In this document: positions 8,131-17,019 of the stretch, one piece after another
Layout of the letters: the number at the start of each line of letters is the position of its first letter
Position numbering within the stretch: the stretch's first letter is position 1
DNA from: Catenovulum sp. 2E275
GTDB taxonomy: Bacteria; Pseudomonadota; Gammaproteobacteria; Enterobacterales; Alteromonadaceae
Direction: 5' to 3'
NCBI RefSeq assembly: GCF_025515275.1
Contig: NZ_JAOPFU010000034.1
Location: 1-48,897, forward strand
Length of the DNA stretch: 48,897 nt
Translations under genes and position numbers: made by a program
Notes under the pieces: generated by a model
What the model saw: the letters and a program-made list of their open reading frames with translations, nothing else
Told to the model about the DNA's origin: nothing
The model's database searches: none

Positions 8131-9240
8131 TTAGTTGAATATTGTTATATTGTGTTCAAGCAAACTGACTTTTTGCCCGTCTTGTAAAAACGACACACCG
8201 GCAATTGCAATAATATCGCCATGTTTTAACCCAGCAGAAATGAGCACCTGATTATTAATGATATTTTCCGGCTTTACGCTCACTTTTTTTAAGGTTTTGC
8301 TATCTGGTTGATAAACAAATACAAATGCTTGTTGGTTTTGACCTGCCAATAAAGCGGATACCGGTACTTTTACCGTATTGCCGCGGTAACCTGATTTACC
8401 TTGACCATTAAATTCAAACTCAACTTCTACCGACATCCCAGCTTTTAATTTGGGGTTTTGTTCGGTTAAGCTCAACACCACAGGAAAGGTATTAACATCA
8501 ATTGCGGTATTTGACACTTCGGTCACTTTAGCGGTTAAAGTTTGATTAGGAATCACCTGACTGGTTATTTTGCAAATAAGCCCGGGTTTAATATTTTGAA
8601 TCAGTGTTTCGGGTACTAAAACCGATACTTCTAAACCATGACTCGCCTCAATCGATAATACGGTTTGCCCCACGCTTACTTGCTGCGAAGGTTCAATTAA
8701 CCTTTGGCTGATATGGCCGTCGTAAGGGGCGATTAACAGCGTATCAGTTAAATTCTTTTGGGCGATATTAAACTGGCTTTTTGCAACTTCGACACTGCTT
8801 TTCGCCGATTCAAACTGAGATTTAGCATTATCAAATGCTGAGGCTGAAACCAATTGCTCTTGTTTTAATTTGGCAAATCGCTCAAATTCGGCTTGTCGGT
8901 CAATCAATGCAGCTTGTGCTTTATGTAATTCACCTTCCGCAGCCTGTAATGATAGCTGGTAATTTTCTGGTTGAAGTTGGGCTAATTTATCACCGGCTTT
9001 AACTGTATCTCCCAAATTAACCCAAACTTTTTCTACTTTTCCGGCTACCTGAAAACTGAGCGGGGCAAAATCAACCGATTGTAGCTCTCCGGCTAAATGG
9101 CGTACCTGAGTTAAAGCTTGTTGTTCAACTTTAAGCCATGCAATTGATCTGGGTTCTAGCTCGGCTTGATTATTTTGTGGCTGACAGGCTAATAAAATAG
9201 CGCAACTGAATAAAAGCGAAATTGATTTAAAAGCATTCAT
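8131..9240 (-). CDS. RND efflux periplasmic adaptor lipoprotein (membrane fusion protein)
   Basis: A 369-residue membrane fusion protein linking the RND permease to an outer membrane channel. The signal peptide ends in the lipobox LLAC (Cys19), so it is inner-membrane anchored by a lipid. The order is a beta-barrel strand, a half lipoyl domain (GKVEKVWVNLGDTVKAGDKLAQL, about 70-92), an alpha-helical hairpin (about 95-165) rich in Ala, Gln and Lys, the second lipoyl half (IAPYDGHISQRLIEPSQQV), a beta-barrel, and a membrane-proximal domain. It is the first gene of the operon; the gap to pheA is AT-rich and should hold the promoter. No local regulator gene is present. Confidence 0.92.
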   Translation of the reverse strand: MNAFKSISLLFSCAILLACQPQNNQAELEPRSIAWLKVEQQALTQVRHLAGELQSVDFAPLSFQVAGKVEKVWVNLGDTVKAGDKLAQLQPENYQLSLQAAEGELHKAQAALIDRQAEFERFAKLKQEQLVSASAFDNAKSQFESAKSSVEVAKSQFNIAQKNLTDTLLIAPYDGHISQRLIEPSQQVSVGQTVLSIEASHGLEVSVLVPETLIQNIKPGLICKITSQVIPNQTLTAKVTEVSNTAIDVNTFPVVLSLTEQNPKLKAGMSVEVEFEFNGQGKSGYRGNTVKVPVSALLAGQNQQAFVFVYQPDSKTLKKVSVKPENIINNQVLISAGLKHGDIIAIAGVSFLQDGQKVSLLEHNITIFN

Positions 9241-9291
9241 AAATTAACTTAAACAGGAAAAGAATGCTTTTATTAAAGCTGAAATCACTTA

Positions 9292-9343
9292 AAAATTAAA
9301 GTATTAGACAATATTATGTTTAATACTTTAATTTTATTTTTTT
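9292..9343. terminator. AT-rich hairpin, probable pheA terminator
   Basis: A perfect 15-bp inverted repeat, AAAATTAAAGTATTA (9292-9306) and TAATACTTTAATTTT (9321-9335), with a 14-nt loop. On the minus strand the 3' arm ends in U residues about 65 nt after the pheA stop. On the plus strand a longer T run follows, but no plus-strand gene ends here. The stem is weak in GC, so efficiency is uncertain. Confidence 0.45.
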
Positions 9344-9370
9344 GATGTTAATTTGGCTAGGTGCCAAATA

Positions 9371-10531
9371 TTATTGTTGGGTTTGGCTTGCGCGGTTTAA
9401 GTAACAGCCAAGCTCAGTAAAATCTGTGGTATTGGCTTTTAACTCTTTAATTGCAGCTTGCATCGCTTCGCTTGCAATATTTTCCGTTACATCAATATAA
9501 AACATTTCTTCCCAAGGGCGGCCTTTAATTGGGCGGGATTCTAATTTACACATATTAATGTCGTGCTTTTTAAAGATCATTAACGCATCAACCAACGCGC
9601 CTGGACGTTGACCAACAGCTAAAATTAACGATGTTTTTGCCGCACACTGAAACGGTACATTAACAGACTCGCGCGCCACCACAATAAAACGGGTTTGATT
9701 GTCTTTTTGATTAGCAACATCAGCCTGAATCGATTCTAATCCATAATGTTTTCCGGCTTCAGCACTGCCTAATACTGCAACGCTTGGGTCATTTAAATTT
9801 TTAACCGCTTCAAGCGCAGACGATGTGCTATCCATCACTTCCAGTTTTACGTTTTCAAATTCAGATAAAAAGTCGCTGCATTGTGCAATTGGCTGGTGGT
9901 GGGCATAAATCGTGCGAATTTGATCCGGCGATGTTTTACATGCTACCAATAAATTATGCTTTACTGGAATAAATAACTCATCAACAATTTTTAAACGTGT
10001 GGTTTGCAGTAAATCATAGACTTCGTTAATTGAACCAGATGAGGTATTCTCAATAGGAATAACCCCTAAATCTGCTTTTTTGTCTTCGACCGCAGCAAAA
10101 ATACCGTTAAAGCTATCGCAGCCTAAATCAATTAAACCACCATTAATACTGGCTAAATATTTTTCAACTGCGGCATGGCTATAACTGCCTTTGCTGCCTA
10201 AATAAGCAATTTTATATTCAGCACTTTTTAGCTCAGGATTATCGAGTTGTAATAAATAATCTTGTTGCAGCTCAACTGAATCTTCAATAATTAAGCGATA
10301 AACTTGATTAACATAATCTGGTTTAAGTTTTAATTTTTTGCCTTTTTCTGTCAGGTTTTGCAAAAGTAACGTTTCGCGGTAACTATCGCGGATTGCTTTT
10401 TGAGTTTGTACCTTACTTTTAACGACTTGCAGGCTTAAAGCGCGGCGTTCAGCTAATAACTTTAATAAAGCTTCATCTACTGCGGTGATATTTTGTCTTA
10501 CTTGGTCTAAATCTATTTTTTCCGTGGTCAT
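9371..10531 (-). CDS. pheA: bifunctional chorismate mutase / prephenate dehydratase
   Basis: P-protein of phenylalanine synthesis: chorismate to prephenate (mutase), then prephenate to phenylpyruvate (dehydratase). The N-terminal AroQ mutase helix bundle (about 1-90) has LLKLLAERRALSLQV and IRD. The dehydratase domain (about 105-285) begins IAYLGSKGSYSHAAVEKY and contains GVIPIENTSSGSI with the catalytic region, and FIVVAR near its end. The C-terminal ACT domain (about 295-375) has GALVDAL and ESRP, the phenylalanine-binding motifs for feedback inhibition. The frame remains open to a GTG at 10552, but the ATG at 10531 matches the usual N terminus (MTTEKIDL), giving 386 residues. It is monocistronic. 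I see no phenylalanine-rich leader peptide, so attenuation of the E. coli type is not supported. Confidence 0.95.
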   Translation of the reverse strand: MTTEKIDLDQVRQNITAVDEALLKLLAERRALSLQVVKSKVQTQKAIRDSYRETLLLQNLTEKGKKLKLKPDYVNQVYRLIIEDSVELQQDYLLQLDNPELKSAEYKIAYLGSKGSYSHAAVEKYLASINGGLIDLGCDSFNGIFAAVEDKKADLGVIPIENTSSGSINEVYDLLQTTRLKIVDELFIPVKHNLLVACKTSPDQIRTIYAHHQPIAQCSDFLSEFENVKLEVMDSTSSALEAVKNLNDPSVAVLGSAEAGKHYGLESIQADVANQKDNQTRFIVVARESVNVPFQCAAKTSLILAVGQRPGALVDALMIFKKHDINMCKLESRPIKGRPWEEMFYIDVTENIASEAMQAAIKELKANTTDFTELGCYLNRASQTQQ

Positions 10532-10852
10532 TGGAGATCTCGTGCTTTTCACTATCCGCAGGGGATATTTTTTATAGCCAGAACCTGAAAAGGACTAATA
10601 CAAGCAAATGTGTTGCTAAATACTCAGGTAATATCAAAAATTTCGCCAACTATAGCGAAAAAAAGCGCAATGATAAATCTCTTAATTCAAACTAGTGAAA
10701 AAACCAAGAAAAAACGTAGTGATTGATGTGAGAAAAATCTTACAAAAGTGAGATATTACTTGAGTTTTGTAATATAACGTGCAATAAAGTGGGCAGTCGA
10801 ACATGGTTTCAAAGTTGACTAAACCTCAATTAGAGCTTGGCATATTAATAAA
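10532..10852. other. intergenic region between divergent pheA and the GGDEF-EAL gene
   Basis: No gene is visible. On the pheA side (minus strand) a TATAGT hexamer lies inside the palindrome TTTCGC-N8-GCGAAA (10641-10660), a candidate promoter and operator. Between it and pheA, ACCTGA/TCAGGT arms could fold the leader, but no U tract follows. On the plus side TTGAGT (10760-10765) and AATAAA (10783-10788), 17 nt apart, are a weak promoter candidate for the c-di-GMP gene. Confidence 0.4.
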
Positions 10853-13456
10853 ATGATAAACTATAATAAAACTAAATATACCCGAAACCTGACTTCTTTA
10901 GCATTAATCCTCACTTTAATTCTGTTGTTTTTATTGAGTTTTTTGTTTATTCGAAGTATCAATAATTGGCGTGATTTTAATCAGAATCAACTGACCCAGC
11001 AACAGTTAAATAACTTAATACAAGCTGAATATTTATTTGAAAGCCGGCTCCAACTGATAACCAAAGATTTTGTTTCTGAATTTACTGAACCAGAGTTATT
11101 ACTAAACTCCCCTGCATTTTTAATTAAATACAACCAATCTACTGGTGCAGAAGAGCAGATATTTCGTACATCAGAACAGGTCATTGCTAAGCAGTTACCC
11201 ACTGAATTTATTGCTAAAATCACCCATTATTTTGAACAAAATTCGCCCCACGAGCTTACTTGTTGTGGATACACTCAAATTTCAGAAGAAAATTGGGCTA
11301 GAGTTGGAGTGACTCTAGTTAATGAGAAAACCTGGGTTATTTATGGTGAATTGATTACTTCAAAAAATCCAATTATTAATCAAATTTCCCTTGTTAATAA
11401 AGGTTTGGAAAATTCTTCTAATAATGTACTGATACAAAAAAACTTTTTTGATAATAAACAAAATATTAAATTAGATATTATCCCTCTTAACCGTGTGGAG
11501 TTATACTTAAAGCCTCTCTGGTTAGTTTTAATTTCACTAATTATTTTAGTCTGCATTACTTTGGTGGCTGCTTTTATTGTGAATAGGCGTAACCCCAAAA
11601 AAGAATTAGAGCGATTAAAACAGCAAGTTGCCAAAATTTGTCCAACGCAATCTGAGGCTAGTCATATATCTGCTGATGAAGGACAAGATACAGCAGAACT
11701 TGCCCAATCAATTAATTTAATGTTAGATGAATTATTCACAGCAAAAGAGTTTAATCGTGTTGTTTTAAATTCAATTGGCGACGCGGTAATTACAACTGAT
11801 TTGAATGGGTTAGTTACGTTTTGTAATGCCGCTACATTTCAAATAATACCTTTGGATGAAGAGCAGATTATCGGTAAACCCCTTGAAGATATTTTACCGT
11901 TTGTTCACAGTAAAGATACAGTTAAATTGAAACAATACTTGGGTGAGTTAATCCGAAACCATAATTCTGATTCAGGTAGCCGACACACGCATGAATTTAA
12001 GCGTAATTTAGAAATTTTGTATGTTGAAAAGCATATAACTTTATTACGAGATGCGGGACAGAAAGCTGTAGGGACTGTTATGGTTTTACGTGATATGACG
12101 CAATCAGAGAGACTGCGTAAAAAGCTTAACTTTCAAGCCAGTTATGATGTAGTTACCAAGCTGTATAACCGATTAAAGTTTGAAGAGATGCTGAATGTTG
12201 CATTACATACCGCAAAAGTTGAAAAACGTGAACATATATTGTGTCAAATTGATTTAGATAGATTTAAGCTAATTAATGACAATGCGGGCCATGCTGCAGG
12301 CGATCAATTATTATATGAAATTGGTTCTATTTTACGCTCGTTTTTACGCAAAACAGATGTATGTGCTCGAATTGGTGGGGATGAATATGGAATTATTTTA
12401 TACGATGCCCAAATTAAACATGGCTTAGCTATAGTAGAGAAAATTAGAGAACATATTAAATCTTACCGTTTTATTTGGGCTGGAAAAGTTTATTCTGTAG
12501 GGGCCAGTTTTGGTATTACGGAAATCACTCATGAGTCATTGAGCGCGGCTGAATCGAGACGAGAGGTAGATGCGGCCTGTTATTTGGCTAAAAGTAAAGG
12601 GCCCAATAATATACAGCTTTTTGACAATAAAAATGAATATTTAAATACTCACCATCAGGCTCCACAGTGGGCAGCAAAAATAAACGATGCTTTAATTCAT
12701 AATAAATTTGAATTGTTTTTTCAGCGAATCAATCCAACCGTTGGAACAAGTGCCCGGGAGCATGTGGAAATATTGCTGAGGATGCGCGATGAAAATGATA
12801 TTTTATTACCACCGGGTTTATTTTTACCAGCAGCGGAAAGATTTAGACTAACCAATAAAATAGATCGCTGGGTAATTAAAGCCGTTTTTACTTGGTTATC
12901 TTCGCGTCAAACAATCTGGGAAAAAGTAACTTTATCTATTAACTTGTCTGGTGAATCCTTAAATGATGAAAGTTTATATGACTATATTATTGATTTACAT
13001 CAGAAAGTAGGTTTTCCAAGTGAAGCAATATGTTTTGAGGTTACTGAATCAGCGGCCGTCAACAATTTAGTTGTTGGCCGAGAATTAATTTTAAGGCTGC
13101 AAGCTTATGGCTTTACTTTTGCTTTAGATGATTTTGGTAAAGGCTTTTCATCCTATAGCTATTTGCAGAACTTACCTGCCGAGTATATTAAAATAGATGG
13201 TGGTTTTGTTAAAGAAATGCTGTCGAATAAACGGGATCACGAAATCGTACGCTCAATTCATCAGATTAGTACAGTGATGGGAATGAAAACTATTGCTGAA
13301 TATGTTGAAGATGATGAAATACTAGAAGCGCTTAGAGAGATAGGTGTTGATTATGCTCAAGGGTTTGGTATTCAAAGGCCTGCTGAGTTAGCTGAATTCA
13401 AACCTGTCAGTGAATTTTTAGAACAGGCTACTCGTGAAACGGAAGAGATTCATTAA
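10853..13456 (+). CDS. membrane PAS-GGDEF-EAL cyclic-di-GMP enzyme
   Basis: An 867-residue bifunctional c-di-GMP protein. TM1 (about 15-33) and TM2 (about 220-243) bracket a periplasmic sensor region of about 185 residues with no recognised family. A PAS domain follows (about 300-410, NSIGDAVITTDLNGLVTFCN). The GGDEF domain (about 425-590) has GGDEY at 508-512 and the inhibitory I-site RKTD at 499-502. The EAL domain (about 605-855) reads EILLR at 639-643, with NLSGESL, FEVTES, the Asp pair 759-760 (LDDFGKGFSS), YIKIDG, IAEYVED and YAQGFG, so all metal and catalytic positions appear intact. Both cyclase and phosphodiesterase activity are possible. Its last 29 bp overlap the convergent diguanylate cyclase gene. 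Confidence 0.92.
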   Translation: MINYNKTKYTRNLTSLALILTLILLFLLSFLFIRSINNWRDFNQNQLTQQQLNNLIQAEYLFESRLQLITKDFVSEFTEPELLLNSPAFLIKYNQSTGAEEQIFRTSEQVIAKQLPTEFIAKITHYFEQNSPHELTCCGYTQISEENWARVGVTLVNEKTWVIYGELITSKNPIINQISLVNKGLENSSNNVLIQKNFFDNKQNIKLDIIPLNRVELYLKPLWLVLISLIILVCITLVAAFIVNRRNPKKELERLKQQVAKICPTQSEASHISADEGQDTAELAQSINLMLDELFTAKEFNRVVLNSIGDAVITTDLNGLVTFCNAATFQIIPLDEEQIIGKPLEDILPFVHSKDTVKLKQYLGELIRNHNSDSGSRHTHEFKRNLEILYVEKHITLLRDAGQKAVGTVMVLRDMTQSERLRKKLNFQASYDVVTKLYNRLKFEEMLNVALHTAKVEKREHILCQIDLDRFKLINDNAGHAAGDQLLYEIGSILRSFLRKTDVCARIGGDEYGIILYDAQIKHGLAIVEKIREHIKSYRFIWAGKVYSVGASFGITEITHESLSAAESRREVDAACYLAKSKGPNNIQLFDNKNEYLNTHHQAPQWAAKINDALIHNKFELFFQRINPTVGTSAREHVEILLRMRDENDILLPPGLFLPAAERFRLTNKIDRWVIKAVFTWLSSRQTIWEKVTLSINLSGESLNDESLYDYIIDLHQKVGFPSEAICFEVTESAAVNNLVVGRELILRLQAYGFTFALDDFGKGFSSYSYLQNLPAEYIKIDGGFVKEMLSNKRDHEIVRSIHQISTVMGMKTIAEYVEDDEILEALREIGVDYAQGFGIQRPAELAEFKPVSEFLEQATRETEEIH

Positions 13457-15116
13457 CTGGAAATAGGTTTTTATATGTCGTTTGCTCTGAAGATGACTTT
13501 ATTTCGTCTGAGACAGTATTAAACACAAAATACTGATCTCTACCATTGGCTTTTGCCTGATAAAGAGCACAATCAGCTTGTGACAAGCTATCACTGATTG
13601 ATTGAGTTAAGGATGAGATACCAATACTTGCGGTTAATTTTATAAAGCCACCGTTTTCACTAGAGAGTTGAATATCTCTTAAGCACTGTAGAATTCGTTC
13701 AGCTAAATGTTCAGCTTGTGGTAAGTTACAGTCCAAAGCTATTATTGCAAATTCTTCTCCTCCAATTCGGGCAAAAATATCGTATTCACGAATAGCTGTT
13801 TCTTTGATTTGATTACAAACAGTCTTAAGAGCAAGATCTCCTGTTTTATGTCCATAATTGTCATTTATGTGTTTAAAATGATCTAAGTCAATAACAAACA
13901 AGCTAAGATTTAATCCTTTCCTTTTTGCTAAATTAAGCAAAGCGTCCCCTTTTTCAAAAAAGGCTCGTCTATTAAATATTTGTGTTAAAGGGTCTGATGT
14001 AGCCTGAGTTTTTAGTTGCTTATTTAATTTTATCAAATTGTTTTCAGCATAAGTCCGGCGTTTTATTTCCTTTTTTAATGCGCCAGTAAGATAAGCAAAG
14101 CGCCATGAAATAAGAGACAAAATCAAAATAATTAATAAAGTAAATATAGTGATAGGAATAAGCCATGATAAATCGGGCTGAGTTGAATGGTACATTAGCC
14201 CAGATATATCAGCTTGTTCGATCATGCCAAGTTCAGTATAGGTTTGAGCTATTTGTTGCCATCGACCCGGGTTCATGTGACCAATAGTTACGAAATCTGG
14301 CATAGCTAATTCTTTGAGCTTTTGAGCTTCAAAATTTAAATGCGCTATGCTTTTTCCTTGAGCATATTTAGTATGAATTAATTGAACAGTCTCTTCTATA
14401 TTATTAAATGCATATTCCCAACCAGCTAAAGAGGCTTGGGTGAATTTTTCAACCAATTCTGGAGATGATTTAGCTAAATTTTCTGAGGTAATTAAGATGT
14501 CATTATAAAAATTCACACCGTATTGACTAGGATAAATAAGACTGTAAGCAATGCTTTTTTCTTTAAGCAAAAAAGGTTCATTAGAGGAATACCCATTATA
14601 AGCATCTACTTTTCCAGTGATGAGGTCGTCAATGGTTTGCTGTGTTTTAAATTCCGCAATATTTGTTAAAGATATGCCTTCTTTTTTAAATGTAGCTAAT
14701 AATTCCGCACTCTCAACTAAGTTAATTATAGCAATCTTTTTATTAATTAAATCATGTGGTTGGGTGAGGTTGTTTTTTTGTAAAGTTATCCAAACCAAAG
14801 GCGATGTTTGACTAATTGCGGCTAATGCTACTACAGGTTTTTGAGCGGCTCTTTCAATTACAATGCCAGACCCGCTAACCGCAAAATCAGCTTTACCTTG
14901 AATAAGCTGTTCAACAGGTGATAAACCATTACCGCCTTCAATTAAGTTAACAGTCAGTTCTTGTGCCTGATAAAAGCCTTTTTCTATAGCCATGTAGTAA
15001 CCTGCAAATTGAAACTGGTGTAACCAGCGTAACTGCAAGTTTATTTGAGTTTCTGATATTGCAGAAAAGCTCACGATAACTAAGCATAATATTTTTATTT
15101 TAGAAAATAAGCTCAT
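13428..15116 (-). CDS. diguanylate cyclase with NMT1/THI5-like periplasmic sensor
   Basis: A 562-residue sensor cyclase. A signal peptide (about 1-21) is followed by a substrate-binding-protein-like NMT1/THI5 domain (about 24-300) of the kind that binds pyrimidine or thiamine precursors; it includes LRWLHQFQFAGYYMAIEKGFYQ and GKADFAVSGSG. TM at 319-338 and a short coiled linker (345-370) lead to a GGDEF domain (about 372-535) with GGEEF at 452-456 and the I-site REYD at 443-446. It should make c-di-GMP in response to a periplasmic ligand, which could be a small heterocycle, though that is inferred only from the fold family. It starts at ATG 15116 and ends inside the 3' end of the PAS-GGDEF-EAL gene. 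Confidence 0.9.
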   Translation of the reverse strand: MSLFSKIKILCLVIVSFSAISETQINLQLRWLHQFQFAGYYMAIEKGFYQAQELTVNLIEGGNGLSPVEQLIQGKADFAVSGSGIVIERAAQKPVVALAAISQTSPLVWITLQKNNLTQPHDLINKKIAIINLVESAELLATFKKEGISLTNIAEFKTQQTIDDLITGKVDAYNGYSSNEPFLLKEKSIAYSLIYPSQYGVNFYNDILITSENLAKSSPELVEKFTQASLAGWEYAFNNIEETVQLIHTKYAQGKSIAHLNFEAQKLKELAMPDFVTIGHMNPGRWQQIAQTYTELGMIEQADISGLMYHSTQPDLSWLIPITIFTLLIILILSLISWRFAYLTGALKKEIKRRTYAENNLIKLNKQLKTQATSDPLTQIFNRRAFFEKGDALLNLAKRKGLNLSLFVIDLDHFKHINDNYGHKTGDLALKTVCNQIKETAIREYDIFARIGGEEFAIIALDCNLPQAEHLAERILQCLRDIQLSSENGGFIKLTASIGISSLTQSISDSLSQADCALYQAKANGRDQYFVFNTVSDEIKSSSEQTTYKNLFPVNESLPFHE

Positions 15117-15358
15117 ATTTCCCCCGCAACAGTTATGAGTTGCTCGTTATACAGAGCTTACTTTTAGATGCCACATAATGAGTATAGGTAAGAATCCAAA
15201 CTAAAGTGCTTTTTTACGTATTTTATTTTTGTTTAATATAAAACACATTTGTCCAAAATATTGGTCTTTTAATGTTAAGATAATCGAATTCATGCATGTT
15301 TCAAATAACCTAATTCAATAAACTAAAAATAATAATAGATCAGGAGAAATCAAAAGGA

Positions 15359-16279
15359 ATGATTCAGGTAAACAAACTCTCAAAGCAATTTGGTCAGACA
15401 ATAGCTGTTGATCATCTGTGTATGGAGGTTAAAAAGGGAGATATTGTGGGGGTTCTGGGCATTAATGGTGCAGGCAAATCAACCACAATCAAAATGCTAG
15501 CTGGTTTTATTAAACCTAGTTCTGGCTCGATAGAAATCAATGGTCTGAATATGCAGAAAGATGCTATCAAGATTAAACGATTAATTGGCTATCTTCCAGA
15601 AACTGCTCCTAGTTATGAGGAGATGACAGTTGCTCAGTTTTTAAATTTTATTGCTCAAGTCAGGCAATTAAAAAAACAAGACCAGAAAAAACAGTTGAAC
15701 AAAATTGTAGAGCAATTGACTTTGGTTAATGTTTTAAATCAAAAAATAGCAACTTTATCGGCGGGCTTTAAAAGAAAAGTTGGTTTAGCACAAGCACTGT
15801 TACACGATCCTGAGGTATTAATTCTAGATGAGCCAATGGTTGGCCTAGATCCTAATCAGAAACATCAGGTCAGACAACTAATTCAGCGTTTATCTCCAGA
15901 TAAAGCAATTATTATTGCCACTAATATTCTGGAGGAGATTATAACTGTTTGTAACCGTATCGTTATTATCAATAAAGGACAAAAAGTATTCGACGGGACA
16001 TCTCAACAGTTTGCATTAAAAGGTTCATCTAAAAATACAATTGTGCTCGAGTTTAAGAGTAAAAAGCCAGATGTATCGCATTTAAGGTTAGCACCTGGAG
16101 TTGTCGACATTATAGATCTGGGGGAAAGAAAAATATCGATAGTTGGTCATGAAAGTTATGACAATTTATTCCCACAAATATTTGATACTGTTCATCTACA
16201 AGGGTGGGATATCAATGCAATTTATGCTGAAGAAAGCTCTATGGAAGAAATCTTTAAAAAAATTACGGTAGGGAATTAA
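15359..16279 (+). CDS. GldA-like ABC transporter ATP-binding protein
   Basis: A 306-residue ATPase of an ABC-2 type exporter, closest by organisation to GldA. Walker A is GINGAGKST (34-42), the signature is LSAGF (132-136) in place of LSGGQ, and Walker B is LILDEP (153-158). The C-terminal part (about 225-300) is the extra domain typical of the CcmA/NatA/GldA group. It is the first of four closely packed genes (gaps of 2, 9 and 24 bp) with GldF-like, GldG-like and DUF4340 products. AGGAG lies 12 nt and AAGGA directly before the ATG. Substrate unknown; similar clusters occur in many non-gliding proteobacteria, so gliding should not be assumed. Confidence 0.9.
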   Translation: MIQVNKLSKQFGQTIAVDHLCMEVKKGDIVGVLGINGAGKSTTIKMLAGFIKPSSGSIEINGLNMQKDAIKIKRLIGYLPETAPSYEEMTVAQFLNFIAQVRQLKKQDQKKQLNKIVEQLTLVNVLNQKIATLSAGFKRKVGLAQALLHDPEVLILDEPMVGLDPNQKHQVRQLIQRLSPDKAIIIATNILEEIITVCNRIVIINKGQKVFDGTSQQFALKGSSKNTIVLEFKSKKPDVSHLRLAPGVVDIIDLGERKISIVGHESYDNLFPQIFDTVHLQGWDINAIYAEESSMEEIFKKITVGN

Positions 16280-16281
16280 TC

Positions 16282-17010
16282 ATGGTTGGCACGATTTTTA
16301 AGCGGGAAGTAGCTAGCTATTTTGCAACAGCTAGTACTTATGTTTTTATTTTCTTTTTTTTGGTATCTAGTGCTTTTTTGACTTTTTATCATGGGAATCT
16401 TTATGAGCTTGGGCAAGCCGAGTTATTTCCATTTTTTAGTTACTTACCTTGGATTTATTTATTTTTAGTACCTGCAATAACTATGAAAATCTGGGCGGAT
16501 GAGCGTAAAACAGGAACTATCGAGTTATTAATGACCTTGCCAGTTTCAATTTGGCAATTAACTATCGGCAAATTTTTTGCTGCTTGGTTTGTATTAGGGG
16601 TAAGTTTATTTTTAACTTTTCCGTTGTGGTTGACTATTAACTATTTAGGTAATCCTGATCAGGGCACTGTGTTTACTGCATACGGGGCAGCTTTGCTTAT
16701 GGCTGGCACTTTTTTATCTATTAGCATGTTTATTGCTGCATTTAGCTCAAATCAAGGTATCACATTTATTTTTAGCTGTGCGTTGTGTTTTCTTTTTGTA
16801 GTTATTGGTAATCCAATATTCACTGGCTTATTAACTCGAATTACACCACAAATTGTCGTCGATACTTTAGCTTCATTTAGTTTTTTAAATCGTTTTGAAG
16901 CTTTGGCTTCCGGGGTTTTAAACGTCAGCGATATTATTTATTTTTTTATCTCAATTATTATTTGGTTAATCGCTAGTTTGTGTGCAATAGATTATAAAGA
17001 GTCAGCCTAA
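16282..17010 (+). CDS. ABC-2 type transporter permease (GldF-like)
   Basis: A 242-residue polytopic membrane protein with about six transmembrane segments (near 18-38, 55-75, 98-120, 135-160, 165-185 and 215-235). The motif MKIWADERKTGTIELLMTLPVS at about 68-89, between TM2 and TM3, is the hallmark of the ABC-2/GldF permease family, where it contacts the ATPase. It starts 2 bp after the ATPase gene with AGGGA upstream, so the two are translationally linked and should form the transporter core. Confidence 0.88.
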   Translation: MVGTIFKREVASYFATASTYVFIFFFLVSSAFLTFYHGNLYELGQAELFPFFSYLPWIYLFLVPAITMKIWADERKTGTIELLMTLPVSIWQLTIGKFFAAWFVLGVSLFLTFPLWLTINYLGNPDQGTVFTAYGAALLMAGTFLSISMFIAAFSSNQGITFIFSCALCFLFVVIGNPIFTGLLTRITPQIVVDTLASFSFLNRFEALASGVLNVSDIIYFFISIIIWLIASLCAIDYKESA

Positions 17011-17019
17011 GGAAATTAG

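Noticed and set aside
10553-10640. pheA leader as a phenylalanine attenuator
   Set aside because: Complementary arms exist (ACCTGA/TCAGGT), but there is no Phe-rich leader peptide and no U tract after the hairpin.
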